Assembly (NCBI GenBank): GCA_017528425.1
Contig: JAFXOV010000003.1
Span: 89,174 to 121,651 of the forward strand
Origin: Elusimicrobiota bacterium
Lineage (GTDB): Bacteria > Elusimicrobiota > Endomicrobiia > Endomicrobiales > Endomicrobiaceae
Reading direction: 5' to 3'
DNA length: 32,478 bases
Of this stretch, positions 1 through 8,133 are shown in pieces (the first letter of the stretch is position 1; every line of letters begins with the position of its first letter). The notes below the pieces were generated by a model that was given only the letters and a program-made list of their open reading frames with translations, did no database searches and had not been told where the DNA came from. Made by a program: the position numbers and the translations under genes.

Positions 1-1888
1 ACATCAACTTAGTCACAAAATCTTTAGATAAAATAAGTTGTGCGAAATCAAACATCGACATAAATTCTTCCGGAATATTATCTTTCATTGCTTGCGGAGA
101 AAACTCAACTTTATCTTCACTTACAAAAACAGATCCGCCCTGGAAAGACAACTTTGGAGGAAAATCAAAATTCATTCCCATCATTCTTGCAAAAGAAATT
201 GTTGTATAAGACGATACGGAAGCAGCACTCATTTTTATATTTATTTTATACCCTGCTTTTAAAGTGGCTATTCTGTGATAATTCAATATTGCTCTTTCCG
301 CAACAACTTTGAATTTTTCCTGTTGCAAATCTTTTTCTTGTGCAAACTTTTTATCCAAAAGATTTATTTTTTTCTTTGCGGTTGTAGAACCTAAATCGCA
401 TGCAACGGCATAAGCCAACCAAGATTGTGACAACTTTTTCAGTTCTATACTTATATCACCCAAATGTTCGTATAAATCTTTATCAAAATCTTTAGGTGTT
501 GTATTTATTGCAGCAAATATATATCTTTCCGCCAAAGCATAATTTCTTTTTTTATAATGCAACCAACCCATAGAATCTAAATACGCAGGAACATTAGGTT
601 GCAATTTTAAAACAATTGTAAGCATTTTTTCAGCTTGATCCAAATGTATCATTTTTTCCGTATAACTGTAGGCCAAATAATTTAATGCTTTTACGTTATT
701 CGGATCTGCCTCTATTATTTCTTTTAGAAGTTGCTCCGTCTTATTGAAATTTTTCAATTTATCGTAACAAAGAGCTAAATAAAATTTTGAATCCAAGTAA
801 TCAGGTCTTAAATATAACGACTGTTCCAAAACTTCTCTGGCTTTTTCATATTTTTTTGAATCTATATAATTTAATCCCGCCAAATACAATATCTCGGAAT
901 TTAAAGGTTCTTTTTCCAATGCTTTATCAAACTGTTTTTCTGCTGATTTATAATTTTGTTTTAATGCATAATAGTAACCTAATCTGGTATAGTTTGCAGC
1001 GGTAGGTTCCAACTTTATTATATATTCAAAAACATCTATAGCATCATCTATCTTACCTTGCTTCTCATAAATCATTCCCAAAAGATAATTTACTATAACA
1101 TTGTTCGGCGCTGTTTCTTTTGCTTTCAGAACAACTTCTTCGGCTTCATCGTATTTTTTTTCTTCAAAATAACATTTACCGAGATATGTTAATATTGCAA
1201 CATTGCCGGAAAAATGTTTCGCATATTCTTTGTATTCTTCTATTGCCAGTTTATATTCTTTTTTATTTTCATAAATTCTTGCTCTTGCCAAATATCCTTC
1301 CTGAGCTTCGGATTTTATTTCATTTACTTTTTTATATGATTCCAATGCTTCATCAAGCATACCTAATTTTTCCTGTGTTAAACCGAGCTGAAAATATCCT
1401 TCCGCAGATTCGGGTTGTTGTTCCAAAAATTTTGTCCAGTAGTCGATTGATTCTTTCAATTTATTATCCGAATAATAGTATGCTGCCAAATAAACCGTTG
1501 CTGTTTCGTTTGCAGGTTCAAGTTCCAAAACTCTTTCCCAACATAATTTTGCCAATAACATTTCGTTTATTGAAAGATAAAACGAACCTAAAAACATTTG
1601 TGTTTTAACATTATCTTTTTCAAGTTCTTGAAGTTTTTTTGCACTTTCTAATGCTTTTGTAACATCTCCTTGTTGCAAATAAACGAGAGCCAAATCTTTA
1701 TATACGGTTGTTGCATCCGGATCGTAAGATAAAGTTCTTTCATATTCGGAAACAGCAACATCCGTTTTACCGTTTTTTAATGCAAGCAAACCTTTTATAT
1801 AAGATTTATACCCGCTATAGTTAGCAAAAACTGCGCTTTCGAAACAAAATAAAATTGCAATTGTTAAACTTAATATTTTTTTCATCAT
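1..1888 (-). CDS. Exported TPR-repeat protein (3' end outside window)
   Basis: An open frame runs from an ATG-ATG pair at 1888/1885 to the left edge without a stop, giving about 629 residues. The N-terminus (MMKKILSLTIAILFCFESAVFA) is a classical signal peptide, so the protein is exported. Most of the rest is a tandem array of tetratricopeptide repeats, with recognisable motifs such as AEGYFQLGLTQEKLGMLDEA and ANYTRLGYYYALKQNYKSAE, which normally act as a protein-protein scaffold. After roughly residue 520 the repeats give way to a region richer in beta-strand (from AILNYHRIATLKAGYKINIK), which weakly recalls LolA/LolB-type lipoprotein-handling folds; that is only an impression. An AGAGAG purine stretch lies just upstream, and its spacing favours the second ATG (1885). 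The gene sits 52 bp downstream of dnaJ in the same direction. TPR identity is firm; cellular role is unknown. Confidence 0.85.
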   Translation of the reverse strand, partial: MMKKILSLTIAILFCFESAVFANYSGYKSYIKGLLALKNGKTDVAVSEYERTLSYDPDATTVYKDLALVYLQQGDVTKALESAKKLQELEKDNVKTQMFLGSFYLSINEMLLAKLCWERVLELEPANETATVYLAAYYYSDNKLKESIDYWTKFLEQQPESAEGYFQLGLTQEKLGMLDEALESYKKVNEIKSEAQEGYLARARIYENKKEYKLAIEEYKEYAKHFSGNVAILTYLGKCYFEEKKYDEAEEVVLKAKETAPNNVIVNYLLGMIYEKQGKIDDAIDVFEYIIKLEPTAANYTRLGYYYALKQNYKSAEKQFDKALEKEPLNSEILYLAGLNYIDSKKYEKAREVLEQSLYLRPDYLDSKFYLALCYDKLKNFNKTEQLLKEIIEADPNNVKALNYLAYSYTEKMIHLDQAEKMLTIVLKLQPNVPAYLDSMGWLHYKKRNYALAERYIFAAINTTPKDFDKDLYEHLGDISIELKKLSQSWLAYAVACDLGSTTAKKKINLLDKKFAQEKDLQQEKFKVVAERAILNYHRIATLKAGYKINIKMSAASVSSYTTISFARMMGMNFDFPPKLSFQGGSVFVSEDKVEFSPQAMKDNIPEEFMSMFDFAQLILSKDFVTKLM

Positions 1889-1940
1889 TCTCTCTTTTTA
1901 AGGTTTTGATTATTTTACCATTTTGTATAACAAAATACTA

Positions 1941-3071
1941 TTAACTGAAAAACTTTTTAAAGAAACTGTCGTTTTTCTGAACTGCATCTTTTGGAACTTC
2001 GCCCATAGTTTTCGCAAATTCAAACAATGCTTTTTTCTGTTCGGAATTTAAACTTTTCGGAACATTTATATTTACTTTAACATATAAATCTCCCCTTACA
2101 CCTCTCCTGCCGAGTTTAGGGAAACCTTGATCTCTAACTCTTAATGTTGTTCCGGGCTGTGTTCCCGGAGCTATTTTGACTTTAACTTTTCCGTCCAATA
2201 CAGGAACTTCGTATTCCATACCTAACGATGCCTGTGCAAATGTAAGTCTTATTTCTGTATGCAAATCGTCGCCCTCTCTTACAAAACCGGGTTGCTTTTT
2301 CAAATGTATAACGACATACAAATCTCCCGGTTGTGCACCTTTAGGTCCTGCATCACCTGCACCTGAAACTCTTAATGTACTTCCGTCATTAACACCCTGC
2401 GGTATTCTTACTTTTATTGTTTTGTTCGTTCTTATTGTACCTGTTCCCCTGCAAGTAGGACAAGGATTATCTATAATCTGACCTTCACCGTGACATTTGG
2501 GACATGTTTGACTGAAAGAGAAAAATCCTTGGCTTACTCTAACCTGGCCTCTGCCTTTACATTGCGGACATGTTTTTGGAGTTGTTCCTGCTTTTGCTCC
2601 CGTTCCTCCGCAAGTTTGACAAGTATCTCTTTTTGTAACATCCAATGCTACTTCTTTACCTGTCATTGCATCAAGCATTGATATATCTAAATCATATCTT
2701 AAATCTGCACCTTTTCTGTATTGTCTTTGTGCTCCGCCCGACGATCTTCCCGCTCTGCCACCGCCGAATATATCACCGAAAATATCACCGAATATGTCAC
2801 CCATATCACCCATATTGCCGAAACCGCCCGCACCGGCTCCGCCCATACCGTTCATACCTTCGTGACCGAAAGCATCATATTGTTGTTTCTTTTGCGGATT
2901 AGACAAAACATCGTAAGCTTCGTTTATTTCCTTAAATTTCTCCTCAGCTTCTTTATTTCCCGGGTTTCTGTCCGGATGATATTTTATTGCCAAATGTCTG
3001 TATGCTTTTTTTATTTCGTCGGCCGATGCTCCTCGTTGAACACCAAGCACTTCATAAAAATCTTTTTTCAT
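1941..3071 (-). CDS. dnaJ: Chaperone protein DnaJ (Hsp40)
   Basis: Cochaperone that delivers unfolded proteins to DnaK and stimulates its ATPase in the cytoplasm. The 376 residues show full type I architecture: a J domain (residues 1-70) with the HPD motif at 32-34, a Gly/Phe-rich linker (about 72-115) containing a short GDIF repeat, a zinc-binding domain with four CxxCxGxG units (Cys pairs 151/154, 168/171, 190/193 and 204/207), and the C-terminal substrate-binding domains. Length is normal. The start is supported by a GAGGG ribosome binding site just upstream. Unlike the usual adjacent dnaK-dnaJ arrangement, dnaJ is separated from dnaK by about 2.5 kb holding three unrelated genes and palindromic repeats. 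I saw no CIRCE site directly upstream of it, so it either has its own promoter or depends on read-through. Confidence 0.98.
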   Translation of the reverse strand: MKKDFYEVLGVQRGASADEIKKAYRHLAIKYHPDRNPGNKEAEEKFKEINEAYDVLSNPQKKQQYDAFGHEGMNGMGGAGAGGFGNMGDMGDIFGDIFGDIFGGGRAGRSSGGAQRQYRKGADLRYDLDISMLDAMTGKEVALDVTKRDTCQTCGGTGAKAGTTPKTCPQCKGRGQVRVSQGFFSFSQTCPKCHGEGQIIDNPCPTCRGTGTIRTNKTIKVRIPQGVNDGSTLRVSGAGDAGPKGAQPGDLYVVIHLKKQPGFVREGDDLHTEIRLTFAQASLGMEYEVPVLDGKVKVKIAPGTQPGTTLRVRDQGFPKLGRRGVRGDLYVKVNINVPKSLNSEQKKALFEFAKTMGEVPKDAVQKNDSFFKKFFS

Positions 3072-3098
3072 TTTTTCCCTCTTATATTTGAGCGAAGC

Positions 3099-3217
3099 GA
3101 CTTCATCTTTTTAATTTTAACTTCGTATTTACCTCAATCGAGTACCAACCGCTATCGCTTTCTTTTTGTACACTTCATTCGGTAAATACTTCGTTAAAAT
3201 TTAAAATCTAAGAAGTC
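3099..3217. repeat. 119-bp imperfect palindrome upstream of dnaJ
   Basis: The outer ends are GACTTC (3099-3104) and GAAGTC (3212-3217). The main arms, 3113-3133 and 3181-3201, match in 18 of 21 positions when one is reverse-complemented; the only mismatches are a central TTC opposite TTC. The interval between the arms holds further short inverted words (AAGCGA/TCGCTT). It occupies most of the gap between dnaJ and the accessory block, so it may be a small non-autonomous palindromic element, a site used for insertion, or an extended leader structure of dnaJ. Seen directly; function inferred. Confidence 0.6.
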
Positions 3218-3264
3218 TTTAAAAGCAAAGAACAACATATTTTACTTCGCAATTTTTTTATATT

Positions 3265-4110
3265 TTATACTTTATTTTCTAATTCTTGTTTTATGTCTTC
3301 GTATTTATTACCATAAGCATTATTTTTATAAAAAGCCAAAATATCTTTCTTTAAGAATTCAGATCTTATGTTTTGTAAAAGACAATATTCTTCAATTAAA
3401 GGTCTAAACTTATTTTCTTCATTTAAACAATTATAAAATAATAAAACCAATTCGTAAGGAGATAATGTTGCCCTTAAAATAGAAGTATATTGATATTTTT
3501 CATGTTTTATTTTTTTTATCTTTTCCTCTTTAATTTTATTTTTATCTTCTTCATCATCTAAACAAAAAGAGAAATCTGTTTCATTAACAAACTTTACAAT
3601 TCTATACATATGTCTAAAATAATGATCTAATATCTTTAATTCTGTACAACTAGCATATGCAGATACTATATTTTCTTTTGTAAAAGGTGGATAAAGAAAA
3701 AAAGGAACTAAAGCCTTTGTTAAAATATCATACAATTCTTTAAAAACTCTTATGCCTGCTCTATAACTATCACATCCTTCCATACCAATTTCAAGATTAT
3801 AAATTATTTTATCTTGAGTTCTTAACATATTAAAAAAAGTATTTTCAAACCTTTGTTTTGAAAGTTCTTTTCTTGTAGATTTTAGTTCTTCTTGTTGTAA
3901 ATTAAGGTCTTTTTTCTGTATAAATATAGTAATAATAACCAATATCAATGCTATTCCTGAAAAAAACGAATTTAACAAACCGGCACTATCATCTATTTCA
4001 TTTGGGCGATATGGAAGATTATAAGCATGATATATATTGCCAAAGCCAAAAATTACTAAAAATACAACAACAATAGCTAATAATAAGTATATTAATATCT
4101 TTTTTAACAT
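3265..4110 (-). CDS. Membrane-anchored putative phage abortive-infection protein (AbiC-like)
   Basis: The 281 residues begin with two membrane helices (about 4-26 and 45-65), then a charged coiled coil (66-88) leading into FENTFFNML (88-96). Downstream are LDHYFRHMYRIVKFV (161-175) and ILRATLSPYELVLLFYNCLN (211-230). This arrangement (two helices, a QxxEL coiled coil, FENTFF, then a late LS..EL.LLFYN block) is what I know of the putative phage abortive-infection family (putAbiC, Pfam PF16872). Members are thought to trigger dormancy or death of infected cells, with a mechanism largely unknown. It is the last gene of a three-gene block, 9 bp after the zinc-motif protein gene. Base composition is visibly AT-richer than the chaperone genes around it: in two sampled 60-base lines, 14 G+C at 3541-3600 against 22 at 6301-6360. 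The family call rests on remembered motifs, not a search. Confidence 0.72.
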   Translation of the reverse strand: MLKKILIYLLLAIVVVFLVIFGFGNIYHAYNLPYRPNEIDDSAGLLNSFFSGIALILVIITIFIQKKDLNLQQEELKSTRKELSKQRFENTFFNMLRTQDKIIYNLEIGMEGCDSYRAGIRVFKELYDILTKALVPFFLYPPFTKENIVSAYASCTELKILDHYFRHMYRIVKFVNETDFSFCLDDEEDKNKIKEEKIKKIKHEKYQYTSILRATLSPYELVLLFYNCLNEENKFRPLIEEYCLLQNIRSEFLKKDILAFYKNNAYGNKYEDIKQELENKV

Positions 4111-4119
4111 AAACTTAAT

Positions 4120-4821
4120 TTAAAAAATATCCAATTGCTGAACACGATAGGCACAAACTTTAATTTCCATTTCTTTTATATTGTTTGTATTTCTTTTAAA
4201 TTTCAAAGTAAACCAATCGTAAATTTTTTTATCTAATTCAAATTCTTCAATAATACAACCACGATCTTTTGGATTTTCAACTAATGCCAAATGAGTGAAT
4301 TCTAGTCTCTTGTAATCTATTCTTTTACATATACTTCCACAATAAAGATTTTCTTCTATATGTTCACAATTATTGAAATCCCTACCACAAATTGAACATT
4401 TTCCGCCTTCAATTATACTTCCTGATGATACAAATTTAAATTTAGGAAAAATTACTTGTTCTCTTTCCTTTAATTTGTATAAATACAACTTAGACTTTTC
4501 TATATCTTTTCCAGCTTTTAATGAATAATACATATATTCTTGTGCATCAACTAAACTATGCCAAGCGTCAACATATTTCTGTTCTTTTAAATAAATCCAC
4601 ATTTTTAAAGAACATCTTATTGCATTAATAAAACATTGCATATAAAACAAATTATTGGCAGTCTTTTCATCTTGTTTTTGTTTAGCTTTATTTTTTTCTG
4701 TCTTTATTGTCTTTAAAAAAAGCACTAAATCATCTATTACCTTTTTTTGTAATTGCGAGTCAACAGTAAAGACATCATAAGCACTAATATTCCTGACTTT
4801 TTCTTCAAATTTATTTCTCAT
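4120..4821 (-). CDS. Conserved hypothetical protein with Cys/His zinc-type cluster
   Basis: A 233-residue soluble protein of no named function. The N-terminal half (about 1-125) is predominantly helical and charged. A compact putative metal site follows: Cys142, Cys145, Cys152, His154, Cys161 and Cys165 (KCSICGRDF, then NCEHIEENLYCGSIC). The spacing suggests one structural zinc, as in zinc ribbons. The part after residue 170 looks like mixed alpha/beta. I have a general memory of hypothetical proteins with this CSICG...C-H...C arrangement but cannot name a family. The gene starts 3 bp after the stop of the 143-residue gene upstream and ends 9 bp before the AbiC-like gene, so the three are almost certainly co-transcribed and probably act together. 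A sensing or adaptor role is inference only. Confidence 0.7.
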   Translation of the reverse strand: MRNKFEEKVRNISAYDVFTVDSQLQKKVIDDLVLFLKTIKTEKNKAKQKQDEKTANNLFYMQCFINAIRCSLKMWIYLKEQKYVDAWHSLVDAQEYMYYSLKAGKDIEKSKLYLYKLKEREQVIFPKFKFVSSGSIIEGGKCSICGRDFNNCEHIEENLYCGSICKRIDYKRLEFTHLALVENPKDRGCIIEEFELDKKIYDWFTLKFKRNTNNIKEMEIKVCAYRVQQLDIF

Positions 4822-4824
4822 ATT

Positions 4825-5256
4825 TTATTTTAATTTATCCTTTATAATATTTGTAATCTCTTTCATTCCACTTATAGGTCCTTCATATTCAATCATTTTA
4901 CTTTTTTCTTTTATTACTAAACGAAAAGATACATTATTATTTTCTCTACCTTTAAATAAATCATATAGGTAATTAGATATTAAATTTATCACTATTGGGA
5001 GTAATATCTGAACCTGAGTTGATATATACATTATCGGAATAATATACTCAATAGCTCTATTATCTTCATAACAAATACTACTTTCATCACAATTATAACC
5101 AACAGAAATTTTATTGTTTTCTAACAGTTTTTTTATGTTTGTCGTTGATATAGGAAATACATTTTTTTGTAATTCTTTATTTTCTTCACCAATTAATAAA
5201 ACTTTATTTATATTTGAAGTTGTTTCAAAATTAAAATCTTTTATTTGTATACTCAT
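4825..5256 (-). CDS. Small hypothetical protein with hydrophobic helix and beta-rich tail
   Basis: 143 residues, function not recognised. Residues 1-65 are polar. Residues 71-101 form a long hydrophobic, probably membrane-associated helix (IIPIMYISTQVQILLPIVIN and onward), followed by a basic patch (FKGRENNN), a strand pair (VSFRLVIKEK and MIEYEGPISG) and a final helix (MKEITNIIKDKL). A hydrophobic helix followed by a small beta/alpha tail ending in an E-x-I-x-x-I-I-K-type helix resembles the layout of effector-associated components found in bacterial conflict systems (EACC1-like), but that is analogy of architecture, not a demonstrated match. It is the first gene of the three-gene block; a GGAG ribosome binding site precedes the ATG. 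No clear promoter was identified upstream. Confidence 0.65.
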   Translation of the reverse strand: MSIQIKDFNFETTSNINKVLLIGEENKELQKNVFPISTTNIKKLLENNKISVGYNCDESSICYEDNRAIEYIIPIMYISTQVQILLPIVINLISNYLYDLFKGRENNNVSFRLVIKEKSKMIEYEGPISGMKEITNIIKDKLK

Positions 5257-5340
5257 TTATTTTTCTCCAGTAATATAGTTATAAAATCATTAAAAAATAT
5301 CTTTTTATACTCTTTAAAAATTTTATCTTTTAACTACGAG

Positions 5341-5361
5341 ATACCGCATCAAGTGCGGTAT
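5341..5361. repeat. Hairpin ATACCGCA-TCAAG-TGCGGTAT
   Basis: A perfect 8-bp stem with a 5-base loop, followed by GAC. Intergenic palindromes built around CCGCATCAAGTGCGG are familiar to me from many unrelated bacterial genomes, where they occur as dispersed repeats. One copy is visible here. Confidence 0.6.
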
Positions 5362-5390
5362 GACAATATACTTCTTTTTAAACTTGCGAA

Positions 5391-5421
5391 ACTACCAACA
5401 GGCATTTTGCCTGTTGATAGT
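5391..5421. repeat. 14-bp stem hairpin, loop TTT
   Basis: The arms at 5391-5404 and 5408-5421 pair at 13 of 14 positions (core CAACAGGCA / TGCCTGTTG). A short T-rich stretch follows on the plus strand. It is either a dispersed palindrome or a terminator; no plus-strand gene ends here, so the former seems likelier. Confidence 0.55.
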
Positions 5422-5451
5422 TCTAATTTTTCAAACACCTTCTATTCCAAT

Positions 5452-5474
5452 CAAAAATTGCTTTGCAATTTTTG
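5452..5474 (-). terminator. Terminator-like hairpin downstream of dnaK
   Basis: A perfect 10-bp stem (CAAAAATTGC / GCAATTTTTG) with loop TTT; the 3' arm carries a run of five T on either strand, so it could stop transcription in both directions. It lies about 110 bases after the dnaK stop and is the best candidate for ending the hrcA-grpE-dnaK transcript. The stem is AT-rich and therefore weak. Confidence 0.45.
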
Positions 5475-5475
5475 A

Positions 5476-5582
5476 GCAACTAGAAAGATTTTCTGCGAGA
5501 CGAAGAGTTTTCCAACCGAAGCATACGAAACTAGTATGTGAGATTGGAAAACTCAAAGTCGCAGCTAAAATATTTCGGTTGC
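5476..5582. repeat. 107-bp nested palindrome abutting dnaK stop
   Basis: Nested inverted pairs are GCAAC/GTTGC at the ends (5476-5480, 5578-5582), CTGCGA/TCGCAG (5493-5498, 5559-5564), GAGTTTTCCAA/TTGGAAAACTC (5505-5515, 5544-5554) and CATAC/GTATG at the centre (5522-5526, 5534-5538). Together they make a long imperfect palindrome ending exactly where the dnaK stop codon begins. Size and symmetry are similar to the element at 3099-3217 on the other side of the accessory block, although the sequences are not clearly related. Confidence 0.6.
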
Positions 5583-7457
5583 TTATTTTTTGTCATCGAC
5601 AACTTCTGCATCCACAACATTGTCGTCATTATTTCCACCGGCATTATTATTTGCCTGTGCTCCTGCATTTGCTTGAGCACCTTGTGCATTAGCTTGTTGC
5701 TGTTGTTGTGCAGCTTTATAAACTTCTTCCGCTAATTTATGTGAAGCATCCGAGAGTTTATCTTTAGCTTCTTTAATCTTTGCTATATCGCCACCTTTAA
5801 TTGCTTCTTTTGTGTCGTTGATAGCTTGTTCGATTTTCAATCTTTCATCTTGAGAAATCTTGTCGCCATGTTCTTTCAAACTCTTTTCTGTTGCATAAAC
5901 TAAATTGTCGGCTTCGTTTTTAGCTTCGATTTCTTCTTTTTTCTTTTTATCATCTGCAGCATATTGTTCTGCTTCTTTAACATATTTGTCTATATCTTCT
6001 TTAGAAAGTTTTGTTGAAGAAGTAATCTTAATTGACTGCTCTTTACCTGTTCCCAAATCTTTTGCAGATACGTGCAAAATACCGCTTGCATCTATATCGA
6101 ATGTAACTTCAATTTGAGGAACTCCTCTCGGAGCAGGTGGTATTCCGTCAAGAGTAAATCTTCCCAAAGAAACGTTATCTTTTGCCATAGGTCTTTCACC
6201 TTGCAAAATATGTATTTCCACTCCCGGCTGATTATCTTGTGCGGTAGAAAATACTTGAGATTTCTTTACAGGAATTGTTGTATTTCTGTCGATGATAGGT
6301 GTTCTGACATTTCCCAAAGTTTCAAGACCTAACGTTAAAGGTGTAACATCGAGTAAAAGAATATCTTTTACATCACCGGTTAAAACAGCTGCTTGAACTG
6401 CTGCACCGTTGGAAACACATTCCATCGGGTCAATTCCTCTTTCAACAATTTTACCTACATAGTTTTCAACAAATTTTTGAACTATAGGCATTCTTGTAGG
6501 ACCACCTACGAGAATAACTTTTGTCAAATCCGCACTTGTAAGTTTTGCATCACTTATTGCCTGGTCGATAGATGCTTTACATCTTTGAACTATAGGATCT
6601 ACCAAGTTTTCAAGTGTTGCTCTTGTAAGTTTCATTGCCAAATGTTTCGGGCCTGTAGCATCTGCTGTAATAAACGGCAAATTGATATCCGTTTCAAGAA
6701 TATTGGAAAGCTCGATTTTTGCTTTTTCTGCAGCTTCCTGTAATCTCTGAACAGCCATTTTATCGTTTCTTAAATCGATACCGTTTTCTTTCTTAAATGT
6801 TTCGGCAATATAGTCGATAACTGCTTTATCCATATCGGTTCCGCCGAGTTTTGTATCTCCGGATGTAGACAATACTTCAAATGTTCCTTCAGATCCCATT
6901 TCCATTATTGTACAATCCAAAGTTCCGCCGCCGAGATCGAATACCAATATTTTTTGTTCTTTACCTACTTTATCTATACCGTAGGCAAGAGATGCTGCCG
7001 TAGGTTCGTTAACAAGTCTTACAACTTCCAAACCTGCAATTGCACCTGCATCTTTTGTTGCTTGTCTTTGGTGATCGTTAAAGTATGCAGGAACAGTAAT
7101 AACAGCTTTATCTACTGTTGTTCCCAAATATGCTTCCGCATCTTTTTTTATCTTCTGTAAAATAAAACCTGAAAGTTGTTGAGGAGTAAACTCTTTACCG
7201 TTAATTTTGTATTTGTAGTCTTCTCCCATCCTTCTTTTAAATGCGGAAACTGTTCCTTCAGGATTTGTTACAGCCTGTCTTCTTGCAGGTTCACCAACCA
7301 GCAATTGACCGTCTTTTGTAAATGCTACATAAGAAGGAAATGCTTTTCCTCCCAAAGTTGTTCCTTCCGCTGAAGGGATAAGTGTTACTTTACCACCTTC
7401 CATAACCGCCGCTGCCGAGTTCGATGTACCTAAATCAATTCCAATAATCTTAGACAT
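5583..7457 (-). CDS. dnaK: Chaperone protein DnaK (Hsp70)
   Basis: ATP-dependent Hsp70 chaperone of the cytoplasm, working with DnaJ and GrpE. The 624 residues contain the nucleotide-binding domain (IDLGTSNS near the start, [13 protein letters not shown], and [13 protein letters not shown]), the conserved linker region ([14 protein letters not shown]), the substrate-binding domain and a helical lid. The tail is rich in Gln, Asn and Ala (a QQQQQ run) and ends EVVDDKK, as expected for bacterial DnaK. Length is normal. A strong AGGAGG ribosome binding site precedes the ATG. It is the third gene of the hrcA-grpE-dnaK operon, 34 bp after grpE, and so comes under HrcA/CIRCE control. The usual downstream partner dnaJ is displaced by an accessory block. 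Confidence 0.99.
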   Translation of the reverse strand: MSKIIGIDLGTSNSAAAVMEGGKVTLIPSAEGTTLGGKAFPSYVAFTKDGQLLVGEPARRQAVTNPEGTVSAFKRRMGEDYKYKINGKEFTPQQLSGFILQKIKKDAEAYLGTTVDKAVITVPAYFNDHQRQATKDAGAIAGLEVVRLVNEPTAASLAYGIDKVGKEQKILVFDLGGGTLDCTIMEMGSEGTFEVLSTSGDTKLGGTDMDKAVIDYIAETFKKENGIDLRNDKMAVQRLQEAAEKAKIELSNILETDINLPFITADATGPKHLAMKLTRATLENLVDPIVQRCKASIDQAISDAKLTSADLTKVILVGGPTRMPIVQKFVENYVGKIVERGIDPMECVSNGAAVQAAVLTGDVKDILLLDVTPLTLGLETLGNVRTPIIDRNTTIPVKKSQVFSTAQDNQPGVEIHILQGERPMAKDNVSLGRFTLDGIPPAPRGVPQIEVTFDIDASGILHVSAKDLGTGKEQSIKITSSTKLSKEDIDKYVKEAEQYAADDKKKKEEIEAKNEADNLVYATEKSLKEHGDKISQDERLKIEQAINDTKEAIKGGDIAKIKEAKDKLSDASHKLAEEVYKAAQQQQQANAQGAQANAGAQANNNAGGNNDDNVVDAEVVDDKK

Positions 7458-7491
7458 TTTCTTGTCCTCCTAATTTATATTTTTTTACTTT

Positions 7492-8133
7492 TTATTTTTC
7501 TTCTTGTACTTCTTCTTTATTTTCTTCTTCTTTTTGCTTTGCTTTTGCTACTTTAACTCTTGCAGGTCTCATAAGTTTACCGTTTAATTTGTATCCGTTC
7601 TGATAAACAGCAAGAACTGTTCCTTCTTCTGCTTCGTCTGTTTCAACCTGATCCAATGCTTCGCAAACATTATGATCAAACTTTTTATTCAAACACTCTA
7701 TTTTTTCCACACCTTCTTCTTTTAACATCTTACTGAATTCGTTGTATATCATTTCAAGACCGACTTTAATACTTTTTAAATCTTGTCCTGCTCTGACACT
7801 AATCATTGCCTGTTCAAACACATCGTATATACTTATATTTCTTTCCAATATTTTTGCTTTACCGAAATTTATATATTCACCTTTTTCTTTTTCCGTTCTG
7901 TTTCTTAAAGTTTGATATTCGGCAACACTTCTTAAATATTCCGCTTTATATTCATCTGCTTGTTTTTGCTTTTCTTCCAAAGACTGTTTCAAAATATCAA
8001 GTTCAGAAAGTTTTTCTTCTCTTGCTATATCTTCAACTTTTTCTTCGGCTTTTTCGATTTTTTCTTCTGCAATTTTTTCTGCTTTCGCTTCTATCTTTTG
8101 TTCTTCTTTTTCTTTACTCTTCATCTTCTTCAT
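7492..8133 (-). CDS. grpE: Nucleotide exchange factor GrpE
   Basis: Releases ADP from DnaK. The 213 residues have the usual layout: a highly charged Lys/Glu N-terminal stretch (1-50), a long dimerisation helix (about 50-110, EYQTLRNRTEKEKGEY), then the four-helix and beta-domain region ending near GYKLNGKLMRPARVKVAK, the GrpE signature end. The longest frame begins at 8133, but a GGAG sequence lies directly against that ATG and 9 bases before a second ATG at 8124, so 8124 is the likelier start. Either way the gene overlaps the 3' end of hrcA, indicating translational coupling in the hrcA-grpE-dnaK operon. Confidence 0.97.
   Translation of the reverse strand: MKKMKSKEKEEQKIEAKAEKIAEEKIEKAEEKVEDIAREEKLSELDILKQSLEEKQKQADEYKAEYLRSVAEYQTLRNRTEKEKGEYINFGKAKILERNISIYDVFEQAMISVRAGQDLKSIKVGLEMIYNEFSKMLKEEGVEKIECLNKKFDHNVCEALDQVETDEAEEGTVLAVYQNGYKLNGKLMRPARVKVAKAKQKEEENKEEVQEEK

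Larger units (their letters stand above)
5257..5582. other. Gene-free repeat-rich interval between dnaK and the accessory block
   Basis: These 326 bases hold no convincing gene. The first 80 or so are plain AT-rich DNA that presumably contains the promoter of the accessory block, which I could not pin down. The rest is a run of four hairpins or palindromes (5341-5361, 5391-5421, 5452-5474, 5476-5582) that ends directly against the dnaK stop codon. Confidence 0.7.

Noticed and set aside
1120-1608. Plus-strand 162-codon open frame
   Set aside because: It lies antisense to the TPR gene, is rich in Leu/Phe/Ile as expected from the complement of AT-rich coding DNA, and has no ribosome binding site or recognisable motif.
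2721-3185. Plus-strand 154-codon open frame overlapping dnaJ
   Set aside because: Antisense to the dnaJ J and G/F regions; the Thr-rich repeats only mirror the GDIF repeat of DnaJ.
3072-3264. Possible second CIRCE operator upstream of dnaJ
   Set aside because: No TTAGCACTC-like half-sites are present; the inverted repeat there has unrelated arms.
5341-5582. CRISPR array
   Set aside because: The hairpins differ from one another in sequence and spacing, with no repeated unit and no cas genes nearby.
5245-5692. Short plus-strand frames through the palindrome cluster
   Set aside because: They cross hairpins and continue antisense into dnaK; no coding character.
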